Assembly: GCF_943193025.1 (NCBI RefSeq) | Contig: NZ_CALPCQ010000014.1 | Coordinates: 1-52,448 of the forward strand | DNA length: 52,448 nt | Source: Lactobacillus agrestimuris | Lineage (GTDB): Bacteria; Bacillota; Bacilli; Lactobacillales; Lactobacillaceae | Reading direction: 5' to 3' | The notes under the pieces: model-generated | What the model saw: only the letters and a program-made list of their open reading frames with translations | Database searches by the model: none | Told to the model about the DNA's origin: nothing | Shown: piece by piece, positions 8,191-17,848 of the stretch | Layout: the number at the start of each line of letters is the position of its first letter | Numbering within the stretch: the first letter of the stretch is position 1 | Translations under genes and position numbers: made by a program

Positions 8191-8222
8191 AAAAACGTGA
8201 GTCGTTGACTCACGTTTTTTTG
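8191..8222 (+). terminator. Bidirectional terminator between thiI and the MutS2-like gene
   Basis: ACGTGAGTC (8195-8203) pairs with GACTCACGT (8207-8215) around GTT, with an A-run before and TTTTTT after. It serves the two convergent genes. Confidence 0.9.
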
Positions 8223-8224
8223 CA

Positions 8225-10099
8225 CTATTTAGACTTTTTATTTAATTTCTTCCATGCTTTCTTCGAACCACGATCAAGATCCTTTTGTAATTTGAATTCG
8301 TGCCAATCATCAATGAAAAGTAAATCAAGATTATAATTTTCAGGATACAGATCTTTGGCCAATCTTCGCAATTTTACTCGCTTAGCAGGAACAGTTTGCA
8401 GTTTCTTATCAAGAAAGACCACAATCTGATTGACTTGATCGCTCGGACCATAGTAAATTGCTTCACGTTTAAGAGCGGATAAGTAGACGATGTCTCCCTT
8501 ATGAAAATTGGGTTCTTTATGTTCTGAACGCTGTTTGTGTTTGAAAGAAACTTTACTCTTCTTGGTTGGCAACACTCCAGTATCGAGAATCTTATGCGCA
8601 GATTTAAGTACTTTTTGGCTCATTCCGCATCTATTTGCAATCCATAATGCATTACTATCACCGGACTTATTTAAAAGTAGGTGGTAAGTGGGTGTTAGTT
8701 CATTAGCATCAAAATCCATTGCAGCAGTGATAAAGGCCGAGTTTTTCAAAGAATAATCCTTAATCGAACTATAGTGGGTCGTAGCAATCACAAGGCAGCC
8801 GCGCATCTGGAGTTCTTGTAGTATAGCAATTGCAATTGCACTACCTTCATTTGGATCGGTTCCGCTGCCAATTTCATCAAACAGAATCATACTATATCTT
8901 TGTGCGTTTTCAACAATCTTAGCAATTTCAGTCATTTCAGCTGAAAAAGTTGAGAGTGAATTATCAATATCTTGATGATCACCGATTGAAGTGAAGACGT
9001 GATCACTCAAAGGTATGTTGCAAATTGACTTACTTGGTAAAAAGAGTCCCATTTCAGTCATTTGAACAGATAAGCCAATAGTCTTGAGCGTAATTGTCTT
9101 TCCGCCAGCATTTGGTCCAGTAATGATTAAACCACGTTCTGGATTACCTAATTCAACTGAGAGAGGCACTGGATTTTCTAGTAAGGGATGACTCATTTGT
9201 TGCAAGTTCAAAATATTCTCCTGATTAATTTCAGGTCGTAGTCCATTGATTGATAAGGAATATTTAGCCCGAGCTAAAATAATATCAAGTTCAGTAATTA
9301 TTTCCATATTTTGCCTAATTGAGGTCAAATCATCAAAGACTTTGGCGGATAATATCCCTAAAATTTGTAATTCGATTGCTTCAATTTGTCCTTCAAGCGT
9401 AGTTTTTTTCTGGATTAAATTAGCAATCTTTCTTGGTTCAATATAAACAGTCTTACCATTACTTGAACTAGTGATAATTGTGCTAGGTAGCTGATTTTTG
9501 AAAGAGTTCTTGATTGGTAGAGTGTAGTGACCGTCTTTTTCAACGATCATACTATCTTGCAAATACTTGCGAATGGTCTTGGATTGTAAGTAATGATTGA
9601 GAACTAGTTTAATCTGCTCATTGATTTTTATAAGTTGCTGACGCATTCTGGCTAGATCTTTATCAGCATTTGCAGAAACTTGACCATGCTCAATTTTGTC
9701 ATAAATAGATTCTTCAGTTCGATCTAAGATGATTAGATTGTCTCCATAGCTAGCAAGTGTGCATGCAATATCACGGTTCTTATCAAAAAAGCGTGCAATT
9801 AAGCGAGTAACTCTGATAAAGTCAGCCAGTTTTTCAAATTCACTTGGATTCAAAATTAGACCTTTTTCAATTTTATTTAGTAGTGGAGTGATGGAATCTG
9901 ATGAGATAAAAGGTAAATGTGAGCGCCGACTTAAGATGTTAACCATTTCTTCAGTTTCGTTAAGTAAGGCGGTAACCTTACTTAAATTATTAGATAAAGG
10001 GCGCAATAAAAGAGCGTGCTTAGCTTCAGGTGATGTTGCAAATTCTGCAACAAGTTCACGAACACGGTAAAATTCAAGTTCATCTTTTTTAATATTCAT
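8225..10099 (-). CDS. MutS2-like ATPase lacking the Smr nuclease domain
   Basis: The 624-aa product starts MNIKKDELEFYRVRELV like MutS2. It has a MutS-type core with clamp/coiled-coil regions and the ABC ATPase with Walker A GPNAGGKT (about residue 327) and Walker B FDEIGSGTDP (about 406). Canonical MutS2 is about 780 aa and ends in an Smr endonuclease domain. Here the protein ends in a basic KKAWKKLNKKSK tail after a KOW-like segment, so the Smr domain is missing. It is not MutS proper, since there is no N-terminal mismatch-reading domain. MutS2 proteins act on recombination intermediates or collided ribosomes; which applies here is unknown. Most lactobacilli also have a full mutS2 elsewhere, so this may be a paralogue. 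The SD (GAGG) is 13 nt from the ATG, which is long. Confidence 0.8.
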   Translation of the reverse strand: MNIKKDELEFYRVRELVAEFATSPEAKHALLLRPLSNNLSKVTALLNETEEMVNILSRRSHLPFISSDSITPLLNKIEKGLILNPSEFEKLADFIRVTRLIARFFDKNRDIACTLASYGDNLIILDRTEESIYDKIEHGQVSANADKDLARMRQQLIKINEQIKLVLNHYLQSKTIRKYLQDSMIVEKDGHYTLPIKNSFKNQLPSTIITSSSNGKTVYIEPRKIANLIQKKTTLEGQIEAIELQILGILSAKVFDDLTSIRQNMEIITELDIILARAKYSLSINGLRPEINQENILNLQQMSHPLLENPVPLSVELGNPERGLIITGPNAGGKTITLKTIGLSVQMTEMGLFLPSKSICNIPLSDHVFTSIGDHQDIDNSLSTFSAEMTEIAKIVENAQRYSMILFDEIGSGTDPNEGSAIAIAILQELQMRGCLVIATTHYSSIKDYSLKNSAFITAAMDFDANELTPTYHLLLNKSGDSNALWIANRCGMSQKVLKSAHKILDTGVLPTKKSKVSFKHKQRSEHKEPNFHKGDIVYLSALKREAIYYGPSDQVNQIVVFLDKKLQTVPAKRVKLRRLAKDLYPENYNLDLLFIDDWHEFKLQKDLDRGSKKAWKKLNKKSK

Positions 10100-10154
10100 T
10101 TGTATTGTTCATCCTCAAGAAAAAATAAGAGTAGTTGTTTATCTTTGAGTTTTT

Positions 10155-10186
10155 CTAGAGAGAACACAATAGTCTATTCTCTCTAG
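10155..10186. repeat. 10-bp perfect inverted repeat upstream of the MutS2-like gene
   Basis: CTAGAGAGAA and TTCTCTCTAG surround a 12-nt loop. An overlapping AGTCTA/TAGACT pairing offers a second fold. It lies about 55 nt before the MutS2-like start in its presumed 5' leader. No T-run follows on either strand, so it is more like an operator or RNA stem than a terminator. Confidence 0.6.
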
Positions 10187-10425
10187 ACTATCTAACGGTA
10201 CTAGTCATAAAGCATATTTCCTTTTATTTGTTCTAATTTATTTGATATCTCAAGATTACTACGGAAAGATGTAATTGTCATTAAAAATATATAGGAGGTA
10301 ACTTTGAATGGTTAAAAATTAAAGACTCTGATTATGAATTATAAGAAATCAAGTTATCATTTATTAGGTAGAGCGAAAGCCCTACTTTTTTTGATATACT
10401 AGACCTATAGAATGTGGGTGACAAT
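10187..10425. other. Gene-free stretch with an orphan ribosome site and a terminator-like hairpin
   Basis: No sizeable open frame is present. A consensus ribosome site AGGAGGTAA near 10293-10301 is followed by ATG GTT AAA AAT TAA (10309-10323), a four-codon frame. Then come GTAG-A-GC GAAA GC-C-CTAC and seven Ts (10370-10392), a short imperfect terminator. An extended -10 TGATATACT at 10392-10400 leads into the pseudouridine synthase gene. It could be a decayed gene or a leader peptide with attenuator. Confidence 0.5.
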
Positions 10426-11136
10426 ATGCGAATCGATAAATATTTAGCCAATATGAATGTAGGCTCTAGAAAAGAAGTCCATCAGTTGATCAAAAAGGGT
10501 CTGGTGATGGTAAATGATGAAGTGGTTAAAACGCCAAAGCAAAAAGTAATGGAAACTGACGTGGTGACAGTTAACGGTGAAGAAGTTATTTATCAAAAAT
10601 ATCATTACTTCCTATTAAATAAACCAAAAGGTGTGCTTTCGGCCACAGAAGATCGTAGTCAAAAGACAGTTATTTCACTACTTAAACCTGAAGATCAATA
10701 TCAAGGAATTAGTCCAGTAGGTAGACTAGATAAAGATACAACCGGTCTACTTTTATTAACAAATGACGGACAACTTAATCATGAATTACTTGCGCCAGCT
10801 AAGCACGTTGATAAGGTTTATCGAGCCAAAATTGCTGGTGTTGCTAATGATGAAACAGTTAAGGCATTTGAAAAAGGATTGACACTTGGCGATGGAACTA
10901 AACTTAAACCAGCTGTGCTGAAGATCTTAAAACAGGATGTTGCAAGTGATAGTAGCGAAATTGAGATTAGGATTCAGGAAGGAAAGTATCATCAGATTAA
11001 GCGAATGTTCGCGGCTCAAGGGATGAAGGTAGTAGAGTTAGATCGAATCTCAATGGGTAATTTGACTTTACCAGCTGATCTTAAACGAGGTGAGTATATT
11101 AAGCTTAGTTTAGATGAGGTAGAGAGTATTAAATGA
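10426..11136 (+). CDS. rsuA: rRNA small-subunit pseudouridine synthase, RsuA family
   Basis: The 236-aa product has an N-terminal S4 domain (MRIDKYLANMNVGSRKEV, residues 1-60) and the RsuA-type catalytic domain with GRLDKDTTGLLLLTNDG, whose D is the catalytic aspartate. The insert-free domain and the KVYRAKI and EGKYHQIKRMF motifs fit RsuA rather than RluB. RsuA isomerises U516 of 16S rRNA in E. coli; the site here is inferred. The ATG at 10426 is preferred over a GTG at 10414 because family members begin M-R-L/I-D-K and GGTGA lies at suitable spacing. Its stop overlaps the next gene by 4 nt (ATGA). Confidence 0.88.
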   Translation: MRIDKYLANMNVGSRKEVHQLIKKGLVMVNDEVVKTPKQKVMETDVVTVNGEEVIYQKYHYFLLNKPKGVLSATEDRSQKTVISLLKPEDQYQGISPVGRLDKDTTGLLLLTNDGQLNHELLAPAKHVDKVYRAKIAGVANDETVKAFEKGLTLGDGTKLKPAVLKILKQDVASDSSEIEIRIQEGKYHQIKRMFAAQGMKVVELDRISMGNLTLPADLKRGEYIKLSLDEVESIK

Positions 11137-12243
11137 GTAATATGAAGAAATTACTATCATTAATCTTTTTAACAATATTTCCATTCACTTGCGGCTTTAT
11201 GAATATTGCTCACCGCGGTGACAACCAACAGGGAATATACGCTGAACACAGTTATATTTCTTACGACCGTGCAGTTTCAGCCCAAGTGGATTATTTAGAA
11301 CTTGATTTGCAAGAAACAGCAGATCATCAACTTGTACTCAGTCACGATGATAATCTAAGTCGTATTTTTGGCGTCGATCGAAAAATTGAAGATTATTCCT
11401 ATGATCAGTTGAAGGACTATTTAAATCAAAGTAATGAGTCGATTCATCGACTTGAAGATGTTTTCAATCGTTATCAAAATAATACGCAAGTTAAGTATAT
11501 GATTGAACCAAAAGCAGGCAATAAGTTAGCTGCTAAGCAATTAATCAAACTCATTAAGAAGTACAAGCTTCAAAAGCGAGTTTTATTAGAGTCTTTTTCC
11601 AAAGAGACCTTAGCCAAGCTTAAAAATCTTGCTCCAGAAATTCCTCGAGTACAACTTGCTGGTAATTATGAAGAGCTTGCCACAAGCAAAGATTATGCAA
11701 GTAGTATTTATTCCAGTCGCATAGCTAAATATCTTGCAAGAAAGGGTGATGGCTATCTGCTTTGGGGGAGTCAATAGCAAAAAGCAGATGGAGAAGTTCT
11801 TGAATCCAGATAAAGGAGTTACGGGAATCTTAACTGATCATCCAGTAAGATTAGCTGATTTATTACACAAGCATGATATTTTTAAGCTTGATTATAATTC
11901 CTATCAATTTCCAATTGAAAAATTGGTAGCCGACGTTCAACTGAAAAATGGCAATTTCCTTGCAGCTGATAAAATGAAACTGACAGATAATCAATTGTCT
12001 TATTTCGTTAAACCTGGATTATGGATCAAGCAGGATCAATTACGCTTATCGAATTCTACGGCTCCTAGAGCAAAAACAGGCTTGATTAAACTTAATCATG
12101 AGACAGCAATTTATCCTGATTTAACTTTTAAACATCCAACTGGAAAAATTTTACGTGCTGATAGTCAGTGGAATTACTATGGTATTGCAATAATTAACGG
12201 AAAAACTGTCTATAACTTAGGCGGGGCCCAGTGGATTAAATAG
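11133..12243 (+). pseudogene. Frameshifted secreted glycerophosphodiester phosphodiesterase with S-layer-like C-terminal domain
   Basis: The first frame (11133-11777) encodes a signal peptide (about residues 1-22, MKKLLSLIFLTIFPF core) and a GDPD domain with NIAHRGD, the LELDLQ metal-binding acids and SHDDNLSRI. It stops after LLWGSQ. The next frame continues the same domain (GVNSKKQMEKFL, then GVTGILTDHP) and adds about 100 residues resembling the Lactobacillus SLAP cell-wall domain, ending NLGGAQWIK. Removing one G from GGGGG at 11764-11768 restores WGVNSKKQ and a 369-aa protein. Such enzymes release glycerol phosphate from deacylated lipids or teichoic acid. It may be a sequencing error, a true mutation or slippage. 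It overlaps rsuA by 4 nt. Confidence 0.85.
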
Positions 12244-12251
12244 AATTTTCA

Positions 12252-12260
12252 TGCTATAAT
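12252..12260 (+). promoter_or_regulatory. Extended -10 promoter of the valS T-box operon
   Basis: TGCTATAAT lies just after the GDPD stop, with a weak TGGATT at -35 (17-bp spacer). It starts transcription at the 5' edge of the T-box. Confidence 0.6.
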
Positions 12261-12269
12261 TTTTAGCAA

Positions 12270-12493
12270 AGCAAGAATCAAGAGGGGTCGACTTCACAAC
12301 AGAGAAAGGTCCAAGTCGCTGAAAGGCCGGAAGATGACTAGTAGCTTGATTAGCTGATTAATTGAAAATAAAAAGTAGATTAGTCCGGCTTTAGCACCGT
12401 TATCGCGTTAAGAGAAGTGTATTTGAATACACTTAACGTAGGTGGTACCGCGGTTAATCTAATCGTCCTAGACTTTTTGTCTAGGATTTTTTT
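12270..12493 (+). promoter_or_regulatory. T-box riboswitch controlling valS
   Basis: The conserved T-box AGGTGGTACCGCG is at 12440-12452, the UGGN site for uncharged tRNA. The stem I base is AATCAAG paired with CTTGATT. The triplet GTA just before the 3' arm is a plausible valine specifier. The terminator TCCTAGAC (12466-12473)/GTCTAGGA (12479-12486) plus T-run is opposed by the antiterminator that includes the T-box. Uncharged tRNA-Val should allow read-through into valS. Confidence 0.93.
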
Positions 12494-12512
12494 ATTGGAG
12501 GAAATTATTTAA

Positions 12513-15152
12513 ATGACAGATTTAGCACCTAAATACAACCCTAATGAGGTTGAAAAAGGCAGATATCAAACTTGGCTTGATGAAAATTTATTCAAGCCTT
12601 CTGGTGACAAAAAAGCCCACCCATATGCAATTGTTATTCCACCACCAAATGTAACTGGTAAGTTACACCTTGGTCACGCTTGGGATACTGCTATTCAAGA
12701 TACTTTGATCAGATTCAAGAGAATGCAAGGTTACGACACTTTATACCTTCCAGGTATGGACCATGCCGGAATTGCTACTCAGGCTAAGGTTGAAGCACGT
12801 CTTCGTGAAGAAGGTAAGGATCGTCATGAGCTCGGTCGTGACAAGTTCCTTGAACAAGTTTGGGATTGGAAAGATGAATACGCAAACATTATCAAGGGCC
12901 AATGGGCTAAGATGGGACTTTCTCTTGATTACTCACGTGAAAGATTTACTTTAGATGATGGCCTTTCAAAGGCTGTTAAGAAGGTCTTCGTTCAGCTATA
13001 CAACGAAGGATTAATTTACCGCGGCGAATACATCATCAACTGGGATCCAAAACTTGAAACTGCACTTTCAGATATTGAAGTGGTTCACAAAGATGATAAG
13101 GGTGCTTTCTACCACATTAAGTATCCATTCGCAGATGGTTCAGGTTTTGTAGAAATTGCTACTACTCGTCCTGAAACCATGTTTGGTGATACTGCTGTTG
13201 CAGTTGCTCCTGGAGACGAAAGATATAAGGATTTAGTTGGTAAAGAATTAATCTTGCCACTTGTAGGTCGTCATATTCCAATTATCGAAGATCAACACGT
13301 AGATCCTGAGTTTGGTACTGGTCTTGTTAAGATCACTCCAGCTCACGACCCTAACGACTTTGCTGTAGGTAACCGCCACAACCTTGAAAGAATCAACGTG
13401 ATGAATGATGACGGTACTATGAATGAAGAAGCTGGCAAATATGCTGGGATGGATCGTTTTGAAGCGCGTGATGCCTTAGTTAAGGATCTTGAAAAAGAAG
13501 GCTACTTAATCAAAATTGAACCAATCGTTCACTCAGTTGGTCACTCAGAACGTTCAGGCGTTCAAGTTGAACCACGTCTTTCAAAGCAATGGTTCGTTAA
13601 GATGAAGCCACTTGCTGACAAAGTTCTTGAAAATCAAGAAACTGCTGACAAGGTAAACTTCGTTCCTGAAAGATTCGAAGGTACTTTAAAACAATGGATG
13701 GAAAATGTTCACGACTGGGTAATTTCACGTCAATTATGGTGGGGACACAGAATTCCAGCTTGGTATAATAAGAAGACTGGTGAAACCTACGTAGGCGTTG
13801 ATGCACCTAAGGATATTGAAAATTGGAAACAAGATCCAGATGTACTTGATACTTGGTTCTCAAGTGCCTTATGGCCATTTTCAACTTTAGGTTGGCCTGA
13901 TGAAGATGCAGAAGACTTTAAGCGTTACTTCCCAACCAATGCTTTGGTTACTGGGTATGATATCATTTTCTTCTGGGTTTCAAGAATGATTTTCCAAAGT
14001 TTACACTTTACTGGTAAACGTCCATTTAACGATGTTGTTCTTCATGGTCTTATGCGTGATGAACAAGGACGTAAGATGAGTAAGTCACTCGGTAATGGTG
14101 TTGACCCAATGGATGTTGTTGATAAATACGGTGCTGACGCCCTTCGTTGGTTCCTTCTTAATGGTACTGCTCCAGGTCAAGATACTCGTTACGATCCTAA
14201 GAAGTTATCAGCTGCTTGGAACTTCATTAACAAGATTTGGAACGCAAGCCGTTTCGTAATTATGAACTTGCCAGAAGATGCTAAGCCAGCTCATATGCCA
14301 GATACTGCTAACTTCGACTTAGCAGATAGCTGGATCTTTGATCGTTTGAATCATGTAGTAACTGAAGTTAACCGTCTATTTGACGAATACAAATTCGGTG
14401 AAGCTGGTCGTGAACTTTACAACTTTATCTGGAATGACTTCTGTGATTGGTACATTGAAATTTCTAAGGTTGCTTTAAATGGTGACGATGAAGCTTTGAA
14501 GTCAAGAAAACAAGATAACCTTATTTGGATTCTTGATCAAATCTTACGTCTTCTTCACCCAATCATGCCATTCGTAACTGAAAAGTTATGGCTTTCAATG
14601 CCTCATGATGGTAAATCAATTATGACCGCTTCATACCCAGTTGCTCATAAGGAATTTGAAAACAAACAAGCTGACGATGAAATGGCCTTCTTAATTGAAA
14701 TGATCAAGGCTGTACGTAACATTCGTATGGAGGTTAACGCACCAATGTCATCAGAAATTGACATTATGGTTCAACTTGACGATGCCGCAAATGAACATAT
14801 TTTACGTGACAACGCAGAATATGTTGAAAGCTTCTTGCACCCTAAGAACTTAGAAGTTGCTACTGAAATTTCAGCTCCTAAGCTTGCTAAGACTGCCGTA
14901 ATCCCAGGCGCTCAAATTTTCGTTCCACTTACTGAACTTGTTAATGTTGATGACGAATTAGCTAAGATGGAAAAAGAAGAAGAGCGTTTAGTAAGCGAAG
15001 TAGAACGTGCTCAAAAGAAACTTGCTAATAAGGGATTTGTTGACCATGCTCCAGAGGCAGTTGTTAACAAGGAAAAGGAAAAGATGGCAGACTATGAAAG
15101 CCAATTAGCTGGTGTTCGTGAAAGAATTCAAGAATTGAAGGAAAGCAAATAA
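12513..15152 (+). CDS. valS: Valyl-tRNA synthetase
   Basis: The 879-aa class I synthetase charges tRNA-Val. It has the ATP-site motifs KLHLGH (HIGH type, about residues 52-57) and KMSKS (about 521-525), the CP1 editing domain between them ([16 protein letters not shown]), an anticodon-binding domain and the C-terminal coiled-coil arm (residues about 815-879) that separates ValRS from IleRS. TTGGAGGAAA precedes the ATG. The T-box leader directly upstream confirms the amino acid. folC follows after one base, so the two are probably co-transcribed, as in many lactobacilli and Bacillus. Confidence 0.98.
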   Translation: MTDLAPKYNPNEVEKGRYQTWLDENLFKPSGDKKAHPYAIVIPPPNVTGKLHLGHAWDTAIQDTLIRFKRMQGYDTLYLPGMDHAGIATQAKVEARLREEGKDRHELGRDKFLEQVWDWKDEYANIIKGQWAKMGLSLDYSRERFTLDDGLSKAVKKVFVQLYNEGLIYRGEYIINWDPKLETALSDIEVVHKDDKGAFYHIKYPFADGSGFVEIATTRPETMFGDTAVAVAPGDERYKDLVGKELILPLVGRHIPIIEDQHVDPEFGTGLVKITPAHDPNDFAVGNRHNLERINVMNDDGTMNEEAGKYAGMDRFEARDALVKDLEKEGYLIKIEPIVHSVGHSERSGVQVEPRLSKQWFVKMKPLADKVLENQETADKVNFVPERFEGTLKQWMENVHDWVISRQLWWGHRIPAWYNKKTGETYVGVDAPKDIENWKQDPDVLDTWFSSALWPFSTLGWPDEDAEDFKRYFPTNALVTGYDIIFFWVSRMIFQSLHFTGKRPFNDVVLHGLMRDEQGRKMSKSLGNGVDPMDVVDKYGADALRWFLLNGTAPGQDTRYDPKKLSAAWNFINKIWNASRFVIMNLPEDAKPAHMPDTANFDLADSWIFDRLNHVVTEVNRLFDEYKFGEAGRELYNFIWNDFCDWYIEISKVALNGDDEALKSRKQDNLIWILDQILRLLHPIMPFVTEKLWLSMPHDGKSIMTASYPVAHKEFENKQADDEMAFLIEMIKAVRNIRMEVNAPMSSEIDIMVQLDDAANEHILRDNAEYVESFLHPKNLEVATEISAPKLAKTAVIPGAQIFVPLTELVNVDDELAKMEKEEERLVSEVERAQKKLANKGFVDHAPEAVVNKEKEKMADYESQLAGVRERIQELKESK

Positions 15153-15153
15153 A

Positions 15154-16416
15154 GTGATTTTTACTGATGCTAAAAGCGTGATTCAGCATTTATATGCCCT
15201 ACCAATTTTGCATCCTAAGAATGACCTTTCCTATATTCGAAAAGTTCTAGCTAAATTAGGTGATCCTCAAAATGACGTGAAAACAATTCATGTTACTGGA
15301 ACTAACGGTAAAGGGTCAACCAGCTATTACTTAAGCAATCTATTAAAAAAGGCCGGTCAAAAGACTGGCCTTTTTGTCTCACCGTACATTAGAGCTTTTA
15401 ATGAGCGGATTCAGATAAATGGAGAATTCATTCCGGATGAGAATTTGGTCAAACTAGCTAATCAAGTTGAAAAGGTAATTGATGAACTTCGAAAATCTGA
15501 TCCTGATTTTTCTTTAGTAACCTTTGAATATGAAGTAGCACTAGCTTTTTTATATTTTTCAAAAGAAAAGTGTGATTATACTGTCATTGAAGTTGGAATT
15601 GGCGGCAAACATGATAAGACTAATGTTATTTATCCTGAACTCAGCATTATTACAACTATTGGCCTTGATCATGAAAAAATTATTGGTCCAACAATTGAAG
15701 ATATAGCTAAAGAAAAAAGTGGTGTCATCAAGGCGAATAGTCCAGTTGTTTTAGGAAATATTTCTGATAACGTTCTTTCAATTCTTGAAGCTAAAGCCAA
15801 AAAAGAAAATTCTTCTGTTTATTTATTACAGCGAGATTTTAAGATTAAGAATTCTTGTAAGTTGGAATACAGCTTTCAAAATAGGAAACTGGAATTCAAT
15901 CATCGACCTGAAGTCGAAGAATATGATATTGCGATTGCGACAACTGCGTTTCTATTGTTAGATTTGCCTTTATCCAGTAAAGATCTTGAAGCTGCAATTA
16001 ATGCAACTGTCATTCCAGGCCGTTATCAATTGATTGAACAGCATCCTGACATTATTCTTGATGGAGCGCATAATATTCAAGCGATGAACAATTTGCTTAA
16101 TTTTGTCAGGAAGAGTTATGCCAATGTCACTCGTATTAAGGTTCTGATTGCAATGATGAAGGATAAGGATTTAGAAAAAGTATTTTCACTATTTAAGAAT
16201 GAAGAAGTAACTTTAACTAGTATTCCTTATCCACGTGCGGCCAAGCTTGATGATTTTCCAAAAGATGTTCAAACAAGGTATCCTTATGTAAAAGACTACC
16301 AGAAGGCATTTAGATTGCTTCAGGATGATTTAAAGGATGATGAAGTCTTACTTGTTACAGGGTCATTTTACTTAGTTAGTGGGATTCTAAATATGGAGGA
16401 TAAAGATGAAAGTTAA
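15154..16416 (+). CDS. folC: Folylpolyglutamate / dihydrofolate synthase
   Basis: The 420-aa Mur-ligase-like enzyme adds glutamates to folates in the cytoplasm. The P-loop TGTNGKGS is at residues 48-55. The mid-domain EVGIGGKHDKTNVI and LDGAHN motifs are family marks. The start is a GTG one base after the valS stop, using AAGGA inside valS, so translation probably depends on valS. Codons 65-75 encode a 13-bp hairpin with an AAAA loop and a T5 tail that looks like an intrinsic terminator inside the gene (15346-15375). The 3' end overlaps the HAD gene by 11 nt. Confidence 0.95.
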   Translation: MIFTDAKSVIQHLYALPILHPKNDLSYIRKVLAKLGDPQNDVKTIHVTGTNGKGSTSYYLSNLLKKAGQKTGLFVSPYIRAFNERIQINGEFIPDENLVKLANQVEKVIDELRKSDPDFSLVTFEYEVALAFLYFSKEKCDYTVIEVGIGGKHDKTNVIYPELSIITTIGLDHEKIIGPTIEDIAKEKSGVIKANSPVVLGNISDNVLSILEAKAKKENSSVYLLQRDFKIKNSCKLEYSFQNRKLEFNHRPEVEEYDIAIATTAFLLLDLPLSSKDLEAAINATVIPGRYQLIEQHPDIILDGAHNIQAMNNLLNFVRKSYANVTRIKVLIAMMKDKDLEKVFSLFKNEEVTLTSIPYPRAAKLDDFPKDVQTRYPYVKDYQKAFRLLQDDLKDDEVLLVTGSFYLVSGILNMEDKDES

Positions 16417-17083
16417 CGGAATAGTTGACGATATCAAGGGCGTAATTTTTGATATGGACGGATTATTGGTTAATTCAGAAAAGCTATATTGGGAAGCTAA
16501 TATTCAAGCGACCAAAGAAGCTAAATTGGGTCTTCCAGATGATTCTTATCTCAAACTTGCAGGTGCAACTGTTAAGGAAATGCAAGAGTTTTACCACCGC
16601 TATTTTAAAACTGAAAAGCAGCGAGATGATTTTATTAAGCGAACTGACGATTTGGTTTGGGAATGGACAGATCAAGGAAAGCTTAAACTTCAACCGGGCG
16701 TTCAAGAAGCTTTAGATAAATTTCAGGATTTAGGTCTTCACATGGCGATTGCTTCAAGTAATTATAAAGATGTGGTAGATCATGTCTTGTGGGTGACTGG
16801 AATTAGAAATTATTTTGATTTTGAATTAACTTATTTAGATGTTCAAAAGGGTCACATTCAGGCAAAACCTGCTCCTGATATTTATCTTGCTGCGGCCGAA
16901 AGAATTCATATTCCAAAAGAGAATTTATTAGTTTTTGAAGATTCTTCAACTGGTGTTCAAGCGGCAAGTAGTGCAGGTCTAAAAGTAGTGATGATCCCTG
17001 ATTTATTGCCACCTTCAGAGTTTGATAAGAATAACGCTACAATGATTTGTAAAAACTTTTTTGAATTTCTTAAGGAAATTTAG
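16406..17083 (+). CDS. HAD superfamily hydrolase, beta-phosphoglucomutase-like
   Basis: The 225-aa protein opens with the HAD nucleophile motif FDMDGLLVNSE (D16, D18), has motif II in IASSNYKD, the lysine in KPAPDIY and the acidic motif FEDSSTGV. The helical cap between motifs I and II makes it subfamily IA, like beta-phosphoglucomutase or small sugar-phosphate phosphatases. Substrate is not predictable. An aspartate two residues after the nucleophile (DMD) is present, so catalysis is intact. It overlaps folC by 11 nt and has GGAGG in the folC end, so it belongs to the valS-folC unit. radC follows after 39 nt with its own -10. Confidence 0.85.
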   Translation: MKVNGIVDDIKGVIFDMDGLLVNSEKLYWEANIQATKEAKLGLPDDSYLKLAGATVKEMQEFYHRYFKTEKQRDDFIKRTDDLVWEWTDQGKLKLQPGVQEALDKFQDLGLHMAIASSNYKDVVDHVLWVTGIRNYFDFELTYLDVQKGHIQAKPAPDIYLAAAERIHIPKENLLVFEDSSTGVQAASSAGLKVVMIPDLLPPSEFDKNNATMICKNFFEFLKEI

Positions 17084-17122
17084 AGATTTTTTGCGTACCT
17101 TATAATGAGAGGGGAATTTTAA

Positions 17123-17746
17123 ATGAAATTTTTTAAAAGAAATCATTATAGAGTAAAAACAGACGTAGAATTGTTAGCACACCTTTTTAATCAACTAGAG
17201 GATAGTGGAATTGAAAGTTTGGCTGAATTAAGAGAAAGGTTAGCTGAACTTGAAATTACTTCTTTTGCCGATTTATTAACTTATACTTCTGGTCCAGACT
17301 GTGATGAAGAAGTTGCATTGACGATGGAAGAAATTATTGATCGACTAAGAATTTCTGAACAAAAAAGGGATGAAATATTAACTTCTAGTAATGAAGTTGG
17401 AAGATATTTGGCTAACAAAATGTTTGGTCTTAAGCAAGAAGAATTTTGGGCATTTTATTTTGATAATGGCAATCGAATCATTGCGGAAAAAAGAATTTCT
17501 GTCGGTACTTTAGACAGATCAATGGCTCATCCTCGTGATATTTTTAGATGGGCGGTAGTTTTTAACAGTTCAGCGATTATTGTTGCTCATAATCATCCGA
17601 GTGGCCGACTTACTCCATCAAGTGGTGATCTTCGAATGACTGAGAATTTAAAACAGGCGGCCAAATTGATGAAAATAGATCTGTTAGATCATTTTGTTAT
17701 CGGAAAAGGACAATATTTAAGCATGAGAGAGACCGAAATGTTTTAA
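17123..17746 (+). CDS. radC: RadC family JAB-domain protein
   Basis: The 207-aa protein ends in a JAB/MPN domain with the zinc motif H-x-H-P-S-G-x7-S-x2-D (HNHPSGRLTPSSGD, about residues 155-168). N-terminal residues 15-85 resemble the short helix-hairpin-helix part of RadC. RadC was once linked to DNA repair but the activity is unproven. The gene lies between the valS unit and mreBCD, a typical Bacillus/Lactobacillus place. TATAAT at 17101-17106 without a clear -35 and a GAGAGGGG ribosome site suggest at least some independent expression. Confidence 0.92.
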   Translation: MKFFKRNHYRVKTDVELLAHLFNQLEDSGIESLAELRERLAELEITSFADLLTYTSGPDCDEEVALTMEEIIDRLRISEQKRDEILTSSNEVGRYLANKMFGLKQEEFWAFYFDNGNRIIAEKRISVGTLDRSMAHPRDIFRWAVVFNSSAIIVAHNHPSGRLTPSSGDLRMTENLKQAAKLMKIDLLDHFVIGKGQYLSMRETEMF

Positions 17747-17800
17747 ATTATTAAAAATTTTTAGGAAATTTCTCCGAAAATCCGTTTTGCCTAAAGTTTA

Positions 17801-17809
17801 TGCTATAAT
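17801..17809 (+). promoter_or_regulatory. Extended -10 promoter of mreB
   Basis: TGCTATAAT 40 nt before the mreB GTG, preceded by a TTGCCT that is too close (11 bp) to be a normal -35. Confidence 0.6.
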
Positions 17810-17848
17810 TATTCAAGATTTAGACCGCAATATTAAGGAGAGATTTTC

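Noticed and set aside
11734-12243. Separate gene for the SLAP-like second half of the GDPD
   Set aside because: Its first residues (MQERVMAICFG) are an off-frame read of the GDPD; the proper continuation begins at WGVNSKK, so it is one frameshifted gene.
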